Under the pieces are notes generated by a model, which did not search any database, was not told the DNA's origin, and was given only the letters and a program-made list of their open reading frames with translations. Of a stretch of DNA of 64,000 bases, positions 10,020 to 21,920 are shown in pieces (positions within the stretch are counted from its first letter, which is position 1; the number at the start of each line of letters is the position of its first letter). The DNA is from Apodospora peruviana (Eukaryota; Ascomycota; Sordariomycetes; Sordariales; Lasiosphaeriaceae). The position numbers and the translations under genes are program-made. Location: the NCBI GenBank assembly GCA_033439685.1, contig JAUEDM010000006.1, forward strand, positions 2,232,001-2,296,000, written 5' to 3'.

Positions 10020-12663
10020 ATGTCTGCCGCAGCATCCACGGGCTCACCGAACGAGCGCCGCGCCTCCGCGTCCAAGAGCTTCTCGCAGGATGAGAATGCC
10101 AAGCAGCCATCGGTGTACGACGACTTCCGGACATCGTCATCCCAAGTAAGCTCCTTTTCTCCCTTCTCTGTCGAACGCCCACGCGAGAGTGTCTTTCTAG
10201 CCTCGTCAATCCCACTTCCTGCTTCTCCTTCTATCTCGACCCGCCACTACCCCGAAGGAACTGTCCTGACAAAGCCGACTTTACAGGACTCGGCAAGCAA
10301 TCTGTCCTTCAAGAAGGCTGCCACCGCCTTGACCACCTCAAAGCTGGCCAACCAGAGCTGCCCCAAGGTGAGTAACACAGCGTTTCCATGAAGTAGTTGT
10401 TGGACTGATCATGACAGAAGTTGAAGATCAATCACGAGTCTCCATCATCCGCCGATATGTATCCCATGGACAAGCTATACGCAAAGCTTGCCGAGCAGCA
10501 GGTCATGATGCCACAGCATCACACCGAGTCCTACAAGGACGAGGAGGCTGTCCATGTCCGCGGTTTTGATCTCCAGTCGTCCTGCAGTTCATTGCCCATC
10601 ACTCCGGCCACGGAGAATTTCGGTACTGAGCCGACAGCTCGATGTGCCAGTGCCACGCCGAATGAGGGTCATGCTTCGACCGAGGAAGTTCTGCGCCTCA
10701 AGCTTGAGCTTGCTCAGGCTCAGACAAAGATCTCTCGCCTCGACCAGGAGTTGGCCCAGACCCGCTTGATGTCTCAAGACAGCGGCTGTGTGACTCCCTC
10801 GGAGATGGAGTTCCCGGCAAGCCTCACAGTCGCTCCATCTCCTGCAGTTGTTCGTGCTCCCGCAGGCCCAACATTTACTGGTCCAACCAAGGTGCCATTC
10901 TCCCGAGAGCAGACCTGGGTCACCCAGGATGACACTCGCTCAGACACCGGTGATGCGACGTCAACCGCTGGTCTTGGTCGTGCCCGTGGTATTTGGAGCA
11001 CCAAAGCTGGCTTCACCAACACATTTCCGCAGGGCTTGGTGCAGACGGACGGACTGCAGCCAATGCCTTGGGCCCAACACCGCACCGGCTATGAGCCACC
11101 CTTTGTGGCCCCCGCCATGGACAACTATCGGTCAGATCGTGGACCTGTCGACCATGAGATGGGTCGACCCGCCCAACGCCGAGGCAACCGCTTCGACAAT
11201 CGATTCTATGGCGGATATAACATTGGACCATATGAACCTGCCCCGACATATTCGGCTCCTCTCTCCAGCACCTTGGGGGGCGGCCTGGGAGTGAGTCTGT
11301 ATTCTCCTTACCAGCAGCAACCGGTTGGGACCCCACTCTCTCCGCATGCCACCGAGTTCACTACTGGTGGCGCTGCTCCATGGAAGACAGAAGTAGGTTT
11401 TCTCTCATCAAATCTGCCTTCAGAATCAATGACTGACCACTACACCTTTTAGATCATTGCTCCTGAGGGACAGACATACCTGCCAGCAACCGAGCCTTTG
11501 AACTATCGACGCTTGCTGGATCGCAATGTCACTTGTGACTGGAAGTACATCGTTGACAAGATTGTCTGCAACAACGACCAACAGGCGTCCATCTTCTTGC
11601 AGCAGAAGCTCAAGGTTGGAACTCCCGAGCAGAAATACGACATTGTCGAGGCTATCGTCGCTCAAGCATATCCATTGATGGTCAACCGCTTTGGCAACTT
11701 CTTGGTCCAGCGATGCTTCGAGCACGGCACCCCTGAGCAAGTTATCAAGATCGCTGAGGGCATCCGTGGCAACACCCTCAACCTTTCGATGGATCCCTTC
11801 GGCTGCCATGTTGTCCAGAAGGCATTCGATTCCGTCCCTGAGGACTACAAGGCCATCATGGTGCACGAGTTGCTGCGGAGAATCCCCGAGACGGTCATCC
11901 ACCGCTATGCCTGCCATGTTTGGCAGAAGCTCTTCGAGCTGCGCTGGACCGAGTCCCCACCTCAGATCATGAAGTATGTCAATGAGGCGCTCCGGGGCAT
12001 GTGGCATGAAGTTGCGCTGGGAGAGACCGGCAGCTTGGTTGTCCAGAATATTTTTGAGAACTGCTTAGAGGAAGATAAGGTATGTCTTGACTTAGTTGCC
12101 ATTAATCAGTGACACGCTAACCACAAGTTTTGCAGCGTCCCTGCATCGAGGAAGTCTTGGCAAACATAGATATCGTCGCCCATGGACAGTTCGGCAATTG
12201 GTGCATCCAGCATATCTGTGAGCATGGTGCTCCCGCAGACCGAAGCCGTGCTGTCGACCATGTCATACGCTATGCTGCCGAATACAGCATGGACCAATTC
12301 GCCTCGAAGGTTGTCGAGAAGTGTCTCAAGATTAGCGGTCCCGACTTTCTCGGCCGCTACCTGGACCGTGTCTGCGAGGGCAGACACGACCGCACACGCA
12401 TCCCCTTGATCGACATTGCCAGTGACCAGTACGGCAACTACCTCATCCAGTACATCCTCACGCACGCTCAACCTCAACATCGTGAGGTTGTTGCTGCCCA
12501 CATCCGAAAGCACATGGTTTCACTCCGTGGCTCCAAGTTCGGCTCGCGAGTTGGCATGCTTTGCACGAACCACGCGGTTGCGACCCGTCCGGGGCCTAGT
12601 GTCGGCCCGACGATGGGCAGCCGAATGGCTCCTGGCCCCCGATACGGCAGCACCTATCGCTGA
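10020..12663 (+). CDS. Pumilio/PUF-family RNA-binding protein
   Basis: Five exons: 10020-10145, 10287-10367, 10418-11392, 11453-12079 and 12136-12663, giving about 778 residues. PUF proteins bind 3' UTR elements and repress or localise mRNAs. Residues 1 to about 390 are low-complexity with a short coiled coil (LRLKLELAQAQTKISRLDQE). From about 395 the Pumilio homology domain runs close to the end, with repeats such as NRFGNFLVQRCFEHG, MDPFGCHVVQKAF, YACHVWQKLFE, HGQFGNWCIQHICEHG, MDQFASKVVEKCL and SDQYGNYLIQYIL. The C-terminus is Gly/Pro/Arg-rich. The first intron (141 nt) is a multiple of three without stops, so a retained form would encode 47 extra residues. Which fungal PUF subfamily it belongs to I cannot say; not all repeats carry canonical base-recognition residues. 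Confidence 0.9.
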
Positions 12664-13780
12664 GTCGTCAGTTACTCATGACCACAATGAGGTTGCCCTG
12701 CCGCGACGAACATTGTCTACACGGCATTATCATTCAGTTGTACGACTTATCACTTTTGCCCGCCTGCAAGAATATTCGCCATCGATTCCCAAACGAGAGT
12801 TCTAACTAGACCATCTGAGACTCGACTCTAAGAACATCTTCGCCAGCAGCTAGTTTTCTTAACATCACCCGACATCCTACACTCAAGAGGCTACTGCCCT
12901 TTCGAGCGCTTTGGAAAAATTATTCTTATTCATTTTGCGATATCGAGCCTTTGCCGTGTGCAATCAACTTGTGGAGGAGGGCGAACTTGCCTTGTCCAGA
13001 TCTAATGGGGACAACGATCAACCAGCCTCTCTCAGTGAGCGCCACCTTAGCAACGTTTCGACCCTAATATATGATGTGTGTAATCAGTTTTTTGGTGGAG
13101 GTATTTTGCCCCGACCGGGAGTTAATGGAAGAGATGAGGATGTGTATGACGGAGAAAAATAGGGGTGGCGATGAAAGAGATTGACTTTTGTGCTTATGCT
13201 GGAGAAAACATACAATAACGAACTGGAGAGTCTTTCATTGATGGAGAAAAAATGCATGGCCTGCAATGGATTACATGGCCTTTGAGCATGTACCAGAAGA
13301 TAGCTATGAGTCCATAGTCGCTCTCTTAGTTCGCATCGATGAGTTAGTGTTATACTGATTGGTCTTGAGAACGTTTGATTGTGATGTGCAAGTGTATTCA
13401 AGTGTGAAAGAAGACTATGGGGATGGGTTGTTTATTTTAGCATTGCGGTAATCACTTGATTTTCGACGCGTACTTGATAAAACGGAGGATAGGAGAATGC
13501 GAGGAGACCGAACAAGTAGTAAACACAAAGATCGAAGAGGTTGTTATTGCAAGACTAGGTGTGTACCCCAGATTCAGTATGCAAACATGTGTACCTCGGT
13601 GTTCTCTAATATCTATTACGTGCATGCAAGGACCCGTTAGTGTATGGAAGAACGCGGAGGAGCCCGTTTTCTTCAAGGCTTTGACCGAAAGTATCATAGA
13701 ATGCAAGGCCAACTCCACGAATACAAGTGCTATATACATGGAACAATCGCCAACCCTCCCCAAAGGTAGTAAATATCAAC
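12664..13780. other. spacer between convergent Pumilio and SelO genes
   Basis: The two genes face each other tail to tail, so this 1.1 kb should hold both 3' UTRs. Long AT-richer text, no conserved coding region seen in either strand. Confidence 0.5.
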
Positions 13781-15865
13781 TTAGGAACTACAGCTACACT
13801 GCATACTGGTCTTTGTCCTCGGGACATCCCCGATCCACCTCTTTTCCTCTGCCTCATCGCCCTGGTAACTGGTATCATTCCCAGTGGTCCACAAGTCCTC
13901 AAACGGATGCAGCGCCATATGCATGGCCCTCCTCAAGACGTCCCGCTCGCCGCCCTTTTCCACACGCCGGATGATCTCGTCGAGGATCCAGCCACGTGGG
14001 ACGAAGTTCGGGTTGACGGCCTTCATGGCCCTCATCCGCTCTTGGTCACGTTCTACCGAGACGGAGCTGCTGTTGCTGCTGCTGTCGCTGCCATCCCCGC
14101 CGCCCCAGTTCTCGAGCGAGCCCCAGTCCTGGACCACGCGGGTACGCCATTTGGCGAGCCATTCCGCTACGCGCTTTTGGGCGTCGACTTGGGACGTGGA
14201 CGGGGTCGCGATCGAGGACGAGGCCTCGTAGTGGTGAGGGAAAAAGATGGCTGCCTTTTCGACGCGGGCGTCCTCGGTAGCGAGGGCTGAGATGGGCAGG
14301 CTGGAAAGGCGGCGGAAGAAGTGGTTGAAGTCGAGCGAGAGGGCCTCGAGCGTGTCGAGGAGGCTGCTGAAGAGGTCATCAAAGTCGGACGGCTGGAACT
14401 TGGTGAGGCCGAGGCGGGCGGTCATGAGGCGCTTGTACTCAGACAGAAAGACGGCCTTGTACTCCTCGCCGGCCTGGGCGATGAGCTTCTCCGCGCGAGC
14501 GACCAGCGGTTCCGCCGCGCTGTCGTCCTTGACGCCTTCTGCGATGAACGACTCCGAGTCGACGTCGGGCCCGGCGCCGAGGAGCTCGCCGAGCGCCTCG
14601 CCGAGGCGGACGAGGTTCCACCAGATGATGGTCGGCTGGTTGCGGTAGGCGTAGCGCAGCATGTGGTCGTCGTGGTTGGGCGTGTAGTGCGGGTCAAAGT
14701 TGTCCATGAAGGCGAAGGGTCCAAAGTCGATCGACAACCCAAAGATGGACGTGTTGTCGGTGTTGAGCACGCCGTTCATGAAGCCGTAGGCCTGCCACTT
14801 GGCGACCGTCAGGGCGTTGCGGCGGATGATCTCGCGATAGAGGCGCATAAAGCGGTTTTCTTCCGCGCCGGCCGGGCCTTGGGTTTCCGTTTTGGGGACG
14901 CCTTTTGACGGTGCTGGGCTGTCTGTCGGTTTGTCGGGGTTGTCGAGGCGCGCCGGGAGGGTCTCCCACCCACCAAAGACGTCTTCGGCGATGTAAGTGG
15001 CTAATTTCCGGATCAGGGCACGTTCGCCACGCGCCCTGAGGATGTCGAAGTTGCCGAACCGGAGCCAGCTTTGGGCGAAGCGGACCACGATGGCCCCTGG
15101 TTCCATCGTCTCTCGCCTTACTCGGCTGTGCGGGAGCAGACTGAGGGCTAGTGCTCTCGTGCTAGGGATACCCAGGGCGTTGAGGGCCTCGCTGACGATA
15201 AACTCACGGATACTGCTGCGCAGAACAGCCTTGCCATCGGCGAAACGGCTGTACGGGGTCATACCGGCGCCTTTGAGTTGAACCTCGTACCGAACTCCGG
15301 TTTTGGGGTTTGTGGCTTCGAAGAGACTGATGGCACGGCCATCGCCTAGCTGACCGGCCCATTGACCGAACTGGAAGCCGCCGTAGCACTGTGCCCAAGG
15401 GTAGCCCGGCCCCGAGAGGGTTTCGGAATCCCAGCCTTGGATCTTGTTGCCCACAACTGTCTGCTTGAAGTCCTCTGTGTCGGCTTCGGACAAAGCGAGG
15501 CCCAGGTCACGCATGGCAGCGGGTGAGATTGCAAGCAACTCGGGGTCTCTTTGCATCTCTGGCCTCACCCAAGTGAACAGAGCTCCGCGCACCTGCCGGG
15601 GGCCGATTTGATCCCGGGGTGTCTTGTGGCTGTCGGCCGGAGTGGGGAAAAGCTTATCTGCGGGTAGTGACGAGGTAAAACGCCATGACTTGGGCAGGTC
15701 GGCGAGTGTCGTGGCTAACTCTGAGGAGCCGTTGACGGCTGCAGAGTCCGCCATGGTCGTGAAGCCGGAGAACGAGGAGCCGAAGGGCTGGTTTATACTG
15801 TGAAAATTGCGAAAATGCTGGGCAACGGCAAGACAACGCGACGCAGCTGCAGACTGAAAGCGCAT
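13781..15865 (-). CDS. FMP40: protein adenylyltransferase SelO/Fmp40 (UPF0061), mitochondrial
   Basis: An intronless 694-residue member of the SelO pseudokinase family, which transfers AMP to protein hydroxyls and affects mitochondrial redox proteins. The N-terminus (MRFQSAAASRCLAVAQHFRN) is Arg/Ala/Ser-rich without acidic residues, as in a mitochondrial presequence; a second Met at residue 38 could start a short form. Family blocks visible: YGGFQFGQWAGQLGDGRA, QLKGAGMTPYSRFADGKAV, RSSIREFIVSEAL, MNGVLNTDNTSIFGL and DFGPFAFMD. The last two carry the Asn/Asp metal and catalytic residues of the inverted-nucleotide kinase fold. The chain ends CSCSS: a Cys stands at the third-last position, where vertebrate SelO has selenocysteine. 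A Ser/Asn/Gly-rich insertion lies near residue 600. It is convergent with the Pumilio gene. Confidence 0.93.
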   Translation of the reverse strand: MRFQSAAASRCLAVAQHFRNFHSINQPFGSSFSGFTTMADSAAVNGSSELATTLADLPKSWRFTSSLPADKLFPTPADSHKTPRDQIGPRQVRGALFTWVRPEMQRDPELLAISPAAMRDLGLALSEADTEDFKQTVVGNKIQGWDSETLSGPGYPWAQCYGGFQFGQWAGQLGDGRAISLFEATNPKTGVRYEVQLKGAGMTPYSRFADGKAVLRSSIREFIVSEALNALGIPSTRALALSLLPHSRVRRETMEPGAIVVRFAQSWLRFGNFDILRARGERALIRKLATYIAEDVFGGWETLPARLDNPDKPTDSPAPSKGVPKTETQGPAGAEENRFMRLYREIIRRNALTVAKWQAYGFMNGVLNTDNTSIFGLSIDFGPFAFMDNFDPHYTPNHDDHMLRYAYRNQPTIIWWNLVRLGEALGELLGAGPDVDSESFIAEGVKDDSAAEPLVARAEKLIAQAGEEYKAVFLSEYKRLMTARLGLTKFQPSDFDDLFSSLLDTLEALSLDFNHFFRRLSSLPISALATEDARVEKAAIFFPHHYEASSSIATPSTSQVDAQKRVAEWLAKWRTRVVQDWGSLENWGGGDGSDSSSNSSSVSVERDQERMRAMKAVNPNFVPRGWILDEIIRRVEKGGERDVLRRAMHMALHPFEDLWTTGNDTSYQGDEAEEKRWIGDVPRTKTSMQCSCSS

Positions 15866-16931
15866 GAAGAAGACTGTTTAGGGCGGGTTTAAGGAGTCGA
15901 CGATATCCCAGCACACTCTACGAGGCTCGGATTCGGTGATTTGTCGTGATCCAGAATGCCGGGTCTGAGTAGGCAGTAGGGATGATGAAAGATATTTAAA
16001 CTTATAAGACGGCGTGAGTGGCGATAGGTGCACAAATCAATTACACCTCGGAGTCTTTGGCTCGGAGTAAATGCTACGGCGGCGAAAGGATCCCGGGTGG
16101 CGACAATGGAAGACTTCGGAGCGAGATGATGCACGGCAGAGGTTCAAAATGTCAAACAGCTTTTCGGGAGGAACTAGCTCAGGTCGCCGGAAATGTCATG
16201 TAAGAACTTTATCCCAACACTTGATCGGGTTTACCAATCCTTGATTCTTGGGCCATCAATGTTTTAATAAATATATCTAATGGATGTCTTTTTTTGTCAA
16301 TATTTTGCGAACATCATACGGATAGTCGATGGCACTTTCCATCCCAGCACCGAATTCAGCAGCATTAACCCGTATTCCGTACGTATCTCGAATATGGCGT
16401 CATACTCGAGATTGATAACCCGTACCCCACAATCACAATCCCGGGATATTTCTTGGTCCGTGCGTCTTCAAGGGACGTCAACCCAACAGGTACGGAACTA
16501 CGGATACGGATTACGCACCCTGAGTTGACACGAAAAAGCGACGAGGCTTGGCTCGAGGATGGCGTTCTCAGAAGGAAAGAAAGGCTGCGGGAACCGGACG
16601 CTGGTCGGCTAGAGGTACCTACGGATTACTTGTTTCTCTTTGGGGCGCTATGTTCAGGACCGCCCCTTCCTTGGCTGTTCATTCGGGGTCCGGTGACGGG
16701 TGATGGCAGCTTTTGTTGGCTAAGGTACCTACCTAGGTAAGTACTTAAGTAGTAGACCCCACCCACCTTTCTCCATACGATAGCAGGAGGTTCCTTGGCC
16801 AGATACCTACACAAGAGATCAGCCAACCACCCAGTCGGTATCTCTTCGCGCTCGACCCATAACCCATCTTGCACTCGACAGAAGCTACCTATCCAAGGTC
16901 AGAACCATCAAATCAATAGAACAGACACAAA
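15866..16931. promoter_or_regulatory. divergent intergenic region between SelO and aldo-keto reductase genes
   Basis: Upstream of both genes. It contains the palindrome-rich element GGTACCTACCTAGGTAAG at 16724-16741, about 190 bases before the reductase ATG, a member of a motif family repeated elsewhere in the window. No coding region is recognised. Confidence 0.45.
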
Positions 16932-17954
16932 ATGCACTCCATCACGTCTCATTTCCAGCCGGATGCCTCTGGGGCCACCCCCAAGCAGCTGGACTATCTC
17001 CCCAACCTGAAGCTCAGTGATGGAAATGAGATGCCAATGGTACGTCACCTCGATGCCACTTCACCCACCTCCGTCCATAGCTAACAAAGACAACAAACAA
17101 TACAGCTTGGCTATGGTCTCGGCACAGCCAACTTCGCAAAGAAAGGCGCCCCAACAGACGAGATCAACAACAGCACCGTCACAGCCATCAAGGCCGGCTT
17201 CTACCACCTCGACGGCGCCGAGTCGTACGGCAACGAGGCAGAGCTCGGCGCCGCCATCAAGAAGTCGGATGTGGACCGTACCAAGCTTTTCGTGACCACC
17301 AAAACGAGCTGCCGCCGCGGCGAGACCATCGAGCAGGCCTTCTCCCGCTCCCTCCAGAAGCTCGGTCTCGACTACGTCGATCTGTACCTGATCCACAGCC
17401 CCTTCTGGGCTGAGAAGCCTGAGGACCTGGTTGCGAAATGGGCCGAAATGGAAGCCATCAAGGAGTCCGGCCGTGCCAAGTCCATTGGGGTCTCCAATTA
17501 CCTGAAAGAACACCTCGAGGTTATTCTTGCGGCGAAACCAAAGTACCCGCCCGTCGTCAACCAGATCGAGTATCACCCCTACCTGCAGCACGTTACCGAC
17601 GGCGAGACGGGTGATCTGCTCGAGTATTTACGGACGAACAACATCGCCGTGGAGGCGTATGCGCCACTGACGGCCATCACCAAGGCGAAGGGCGGGCCGG
17701 TGGATCCCATATACGCGGCGCTGGCTAAGAAGTACGGTGTTACTGAGGGAGAGGTTGCGCTGAGGTGGTGTCTAGACCAGGGCATCGTGGCTGTGACGAC
17801 GAGCTCTAACGAGCAGCGGCTGCACGCCTTCTTGTCCAAGGTGCCCAGCTTCAAGCTGACACCCAAGGAGGTGGAGGATATTGCCAAGGCTGGCAGGCAG
17901 AAACATTACAGAGGCTTCTGGACGAACAAGTTTAAGGAGGATGACAGACGCTGA
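16932..17954 (+). CDS. aldo-keto reductase
   Basis: A 318-residue NADPH-dependent carbonyl reductase of the AKR superfamily, from exons 16932-17039 and 17106-17954 (GTACGT donor, ACAG acceptor, phase 0). The (beta/alpha)8 barrel carries the complete catalytic tetrad: D72 and Y77 in HLDGAESYGNE, K102 in FVTTKTS, and H133 in YLIHSPF. Other signatures are SIGVSNYLKEHL, NQIEYHPYLQ and the late GIVAVTTSS phosphate-binding segment; the usual IPKS there reads VTTS, so cofactor affinity may differ. Length and domain order are normal, and no signal peptide is seen, so it is cytosolic. The physiological substrate cannot be read from sequence. Confidence 0.92.
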
Positions 17955-18203
17955 TTTTTATTTTGTATTAAGGTGTTTGGTCCTCTCTGGTCGAAGTTGG
18001 AGTTGGAGTTGGCCTGCGTAGAGCGGTAGAACGGCAGTTTCTATGTTGAGATCAGTAGGGCAGAATAATGTTCAACTCCGAGTCTATCACTTCCAAAACA
18101 GTCAATTAATTGTGATTAAGTATTTGGTATGGTGGTCAAGGCTTCAACTCCGGTTTGTATAACAAGTAACGAATTCCAACGATGAAAGCGAGTCTGAACA
18201 TTT

Positions 18204-19664
18204 TCACAGCTCATCATCCGACTCTGTCTCACTGCCCTCCGCGGCCGCAGCAGCAGCAGCAGCAGCAGCAGGACCGGGTGATGGACTCGGTACTTTGCGT
18301 CTTTGGTGTATCGTCAAGGTCTCTTTCCCTTTTCCTTTCCCTTTGCCCCTGCTTGCCGCCGGGCTACTCCGTGTAGCGACGGTACGCGCCGGCGTTGTTT
18401 TCCGTAGCCCCGTTTTTGTGGGAGGCGGAATAGGAGGTCCATCTTCTTCCTCAGGCTCAGGCTCGCTGCCGGTCTCGTCTTCGTCATGCTCGTCAGAGGT
18501 CTGGTGTTCTTCTGCAACCGAGTCACTCTCCTCACCCTTCTTATCCTCTTGCGTTGCTGGTCGTGGTTGATCTACATCCATCTTCTCAAACCCATCATCC
18601 GAAGACTCGTCATCATCACCAGCAGTCTGGTCGCGGGTCTTGCGCTTTCCTGGCCTCGACGCTTTGGGAGCCCAATGTTTTGCTCCTGAATCAGAAGCCG
18701 TAACCTCAGCCAGCTTGGTCGGATCGACCTTGGCCGTACTAAGCAGACGCTGTTGTTCACGGATCTTGAGCTTCTTCTCGTTTATGAGCGTGCACATCTT
18801 TTCGAGGATCTCCCTCTCTCTGGCCTTTTTCGCCTGCGTCAGCTCATCGAGCTGGCTGCGGAGCTCGGCGACGCGGGCCTCCAGATCTGCAGCCCTGGCC
18901 GTCTCCGCGACCAGGTCCTCGCGGAACTTTTCACGTTCCAGTGCCACGGCGCCGCACCAGTCGAACAGGGAGACTTCTTCGTCTTCTTTGAAGGTTAGGG
19001 CTACGGTGCCGAGGCGTTGCTAACCCGTATAATTTTCAATTATTTCTATATTTACGTAAGAAGTAGGGGTAGATAGAGAGACTCTGAGCTTACATTGATA
19101 CCGGCAACTCGCCTACGGACGGTTATGGTGATCGACTCCCTAGCCTTGGCTTCGGCGCCGGCCTCGATACCTTCGACCGGCTCGCCATTAAGCAAGATGG
19201 CCTTCAGGATGCTCTCCCACTCGTCCGGCGAGCAGGGGCTGTTGCTCACGCGTAAATCACCAATACGGTCATGTTTTACTGTGATAGCACACGGACGCGT
19301 AAACACGTTTGAAGTCCCGGCTGTTAGTCATTTTTCTCCTTCTCTTTCATTTAGAAAAATTCTATAAAACGAAGATATAATGTCCGTCTAAGTCTGGAAA
19401 GATGTTTAAGATCGAGGGGAAGTAGGTCGACAGTTCGCAAGGGAAGGGAGTGCCACACTGACACGGCATAGAATATGAACAATAACGATGACGATAAGAC
19501 TCACGTTTAACCACATATGGCTCCTCGCCTTCGGTGGCGACCAACTTGACATTCAAAGGCTTGGATCCCGCAGAAGTGACTTGACCCAGGATGAAGGAAC
19601 CGTCTTCGCCGGAGTCTGTGCGAGGGATACGTATGATTTGGGGCGATGAGGAGGATGGAGCCAT
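18204..19664 (-). CDS. LIF1: DNA ligase IV partner XRCC4/Lif1-like
   Basis: About 400 residues from exons 19664-19505, 19320-19094 and 19019-18204 (donors GTGAGT and GTAAGC; acceptors ACAG and TTAG; frame continuous). Family role: scaffold of DNA ligase IV in non-homologous end joining, in the nucleus. The N-terminal head (about 1-155) ends in LGTVALTFKEDEEVSLFDWC, resembling XRCC4 heads. It continues into a long heptad coiled coil (about 158-225: ADLEARVAELRSQLDELTQA), the dimerisation stalk expected to carry the ligase-binding site. The C-terminal 150 residues are acidic and Ser/Thr-rich with a KGKGKGKE stretch and an alanine run encoded by a CAG/GCA repeat near 18247-18272, typical of the disordered tail. 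The first acceptor sits only a few bases after a CTAAC, so its position is the least certain detail. It is convergent with the reductase gene. Confidence 0.83.
18247..18272. repeat. trinucleotide (CAG/CTG)n run coding polyalanine
   Basis: Eight or so tandem CAG units within the XRCC4-like gene, read on the minus strand as an alanine run in the disordered tail. Length is likely to vary between isolates. Confidence 0.8.
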
Positions 19665-21920
19665 GGCTGAAAGATTCTTTCTTGAAACAATTTGTTTCGT
19701 TGGGAACCCAGGAAAAATCCGGAACGGGACGGAGATGACGGTCGGTTTGGAATAGTAGATGGATTAATTGCCCTTCCTTCCTCCTTGGATCTGGGTCGAA
19801 CACCCGCCGCACGCAAGGTGAAACGAGGGTGAGATTGAAGGGGGGCGAGTAAAGCCTTGCGGGAAAGGGCAATATGTAATAGCCAAGCCGCTGTTATATC
19901 CCCAGGTAGGTAGGTATGGAAGTTAAGGGAGTGAGCGGTTGTGGTTTATGGTTGCTGTGGTGGTGCAGTTATTGCTTTAAGTTTCCCCAATAATAAGGCT
20001 GAGTGACGCAACGGGGAACCGTTGAAAAATTGAAACGAAACGAGAAGCAAGGTCCATGTGGATGAGTGGCCCTTTCCAACGTGGCCGCCAGCCGGCCCGC
20101 TGTGGATGGACTGGAACCCTTTCCGAAAACACCTGAGACGTTTGTGTGTGCGGGGAAACTGGAGACAAAAGGACGGGAGAGAAGTGGAATGGATGGAATA
20201 GATGGGACGGAATTTGGAAGCTCATGCGAACAGCCTCTATTTTCGGTTTCGTTACCCGCAACGATGATCTCGGAGCCGTCAACGCACACTTCCAACCGTC
20301 TTCTTGATCAAGTTCAAACGGAGGTGAGCAGCCGCGACAGAAAGAGACGAGATTATCGCGGGCACTGTAGACGCTATTCATATGGGGTTTGCATTGTTGG
20401 TTCCCCAAGACGGACAGGCAACAGGCAAAGAACAGAAACGAGATTTTAGGCAGCTAAAAGGGTTCTAGCTATAGCTACCGGTATGCGTATAGCTTCAAAG
20501 GGCACTAACAAAGGCACGATGAACGACGGTCGCGTGGCCACCCAAAAATCGATCGATCGTGCAGTGCACCTCCAACAGTGCATCCCGTATGTATGGAAAT
20601 ACTGCTTGCAGCTCAAAGGGAGGCCAGTCGAGAATTGCAATTGGCGGACTGGACGATGATATCACAAACCTGGGTTAAACAGTCCCGGGAAACCCTCGAA
20701 AAATCGCAGGTGAGACTGGCAAGGACCATGTTGCCAGCCCCATAAATTGCTAGCGACACGACGCGCAGATTTTCGAAAAAGCGGGGAAGGACAAACGCGT
20801 TCGCGTCACGGACGCGATTTGTCCACACAGGGCTGGGTGGGCTGGGCTAAATTGGTATTCGGACCAGGGCAAAGCCGTATTTTCACACTGGGTTCGGTTG
20901 CACTTCCGTGGGGAACACAAGTGGTGGAGCTGGCCGGCCTGAACATGAAATGAAGTCAGTCGGTCACCAAGGTGCCGTGACCGACGCTGCACCATTCAAT
21001 GAAACATATCAGGTGGAAAGCGCCAATTCTTGGAAAATATCTCATATGTACTTGCAATTGGATGAGACTGCAATGGATATATGTACGGAATACGAAAAAG
21101 TACATGAAAAAATCCTAAACATCCAGAATATGTGTCTGATAGCGCCATTCTTTCGATCCAGTATTCCCAGAAATACGGGGTAGTGGGTCACTTTTCTGGA
21201 GCGAGCGAGCTCGAGCCACCAGGCGGGTGGTCGGACTGGTTTGCGAAGCTAGACTCTTGCAGCGGACTGCACCCCAACCTTTGCTAGGGCCCTGCAAACC
21301 GCCTTTTCCAGCCACACTATTCCTTCAACCATCTGTCCCGCCTTTTCAATTTTCGCTGTCGGAGCATCGTCGCCAACGTCACCTGTCAATCCACATACTC
21401 AGCAGGAAATTCCTGCATTTTTGCTAGTTATCCTCTTTTCTTGCTAAGCAAGGGTGTCGAGGTCTCCAAAAACCTATCACGCATCCACCCCTACCGGGCG
21501 CAAGCGCAAACTCTCGAAGTCGCACGCCTTCACACCTCCACCCGACATCTGCTCGACCCGTCAAAGTCAATTCGACACACTACAGCATTGGCCTAAACCT
21601 AACCACTGAAACTGGACCTCCGACTCCACGGAACCCCGACTCCGGCCTACAACACTAACGGCCTCAGTCCGTACTCCTGTTTACGCAGTGTCGCCGACTC
21701 GTCGATCGGATACATAAAACGAAAAGGAACGTTCGGTTGCCCAACGGATGGGTGTTTGACGACTATGAATCCTCACCACTGATCAGCTTTGCCGTCGCTC
21801 CCTCACCGTCGCGGTGCGTCCCGACGACACTTCGACATCGATCCGTCGCGACCGAGACCGAGATTGACTTTCATCGCCCATCTGTGGCCCGCACCATAGA
21901 CCTGCGCGCAACCATCCGCC
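19665..21920. promoter_or_regulatory. divergent 2.3-kb region between XRCC4-like and Byr4 genes
   Basis: Upstream region of both genes. It contains (AGGT)-type repeats at 19904-19918, short pyrimidine-rich stretches near 21300-21460, and just before the Byr4 start two very short upstream open frames (21748-21759 and 21765-21782). Longer open frames at 19969-20449 have no recognisable domain. Confidence 0.45.
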
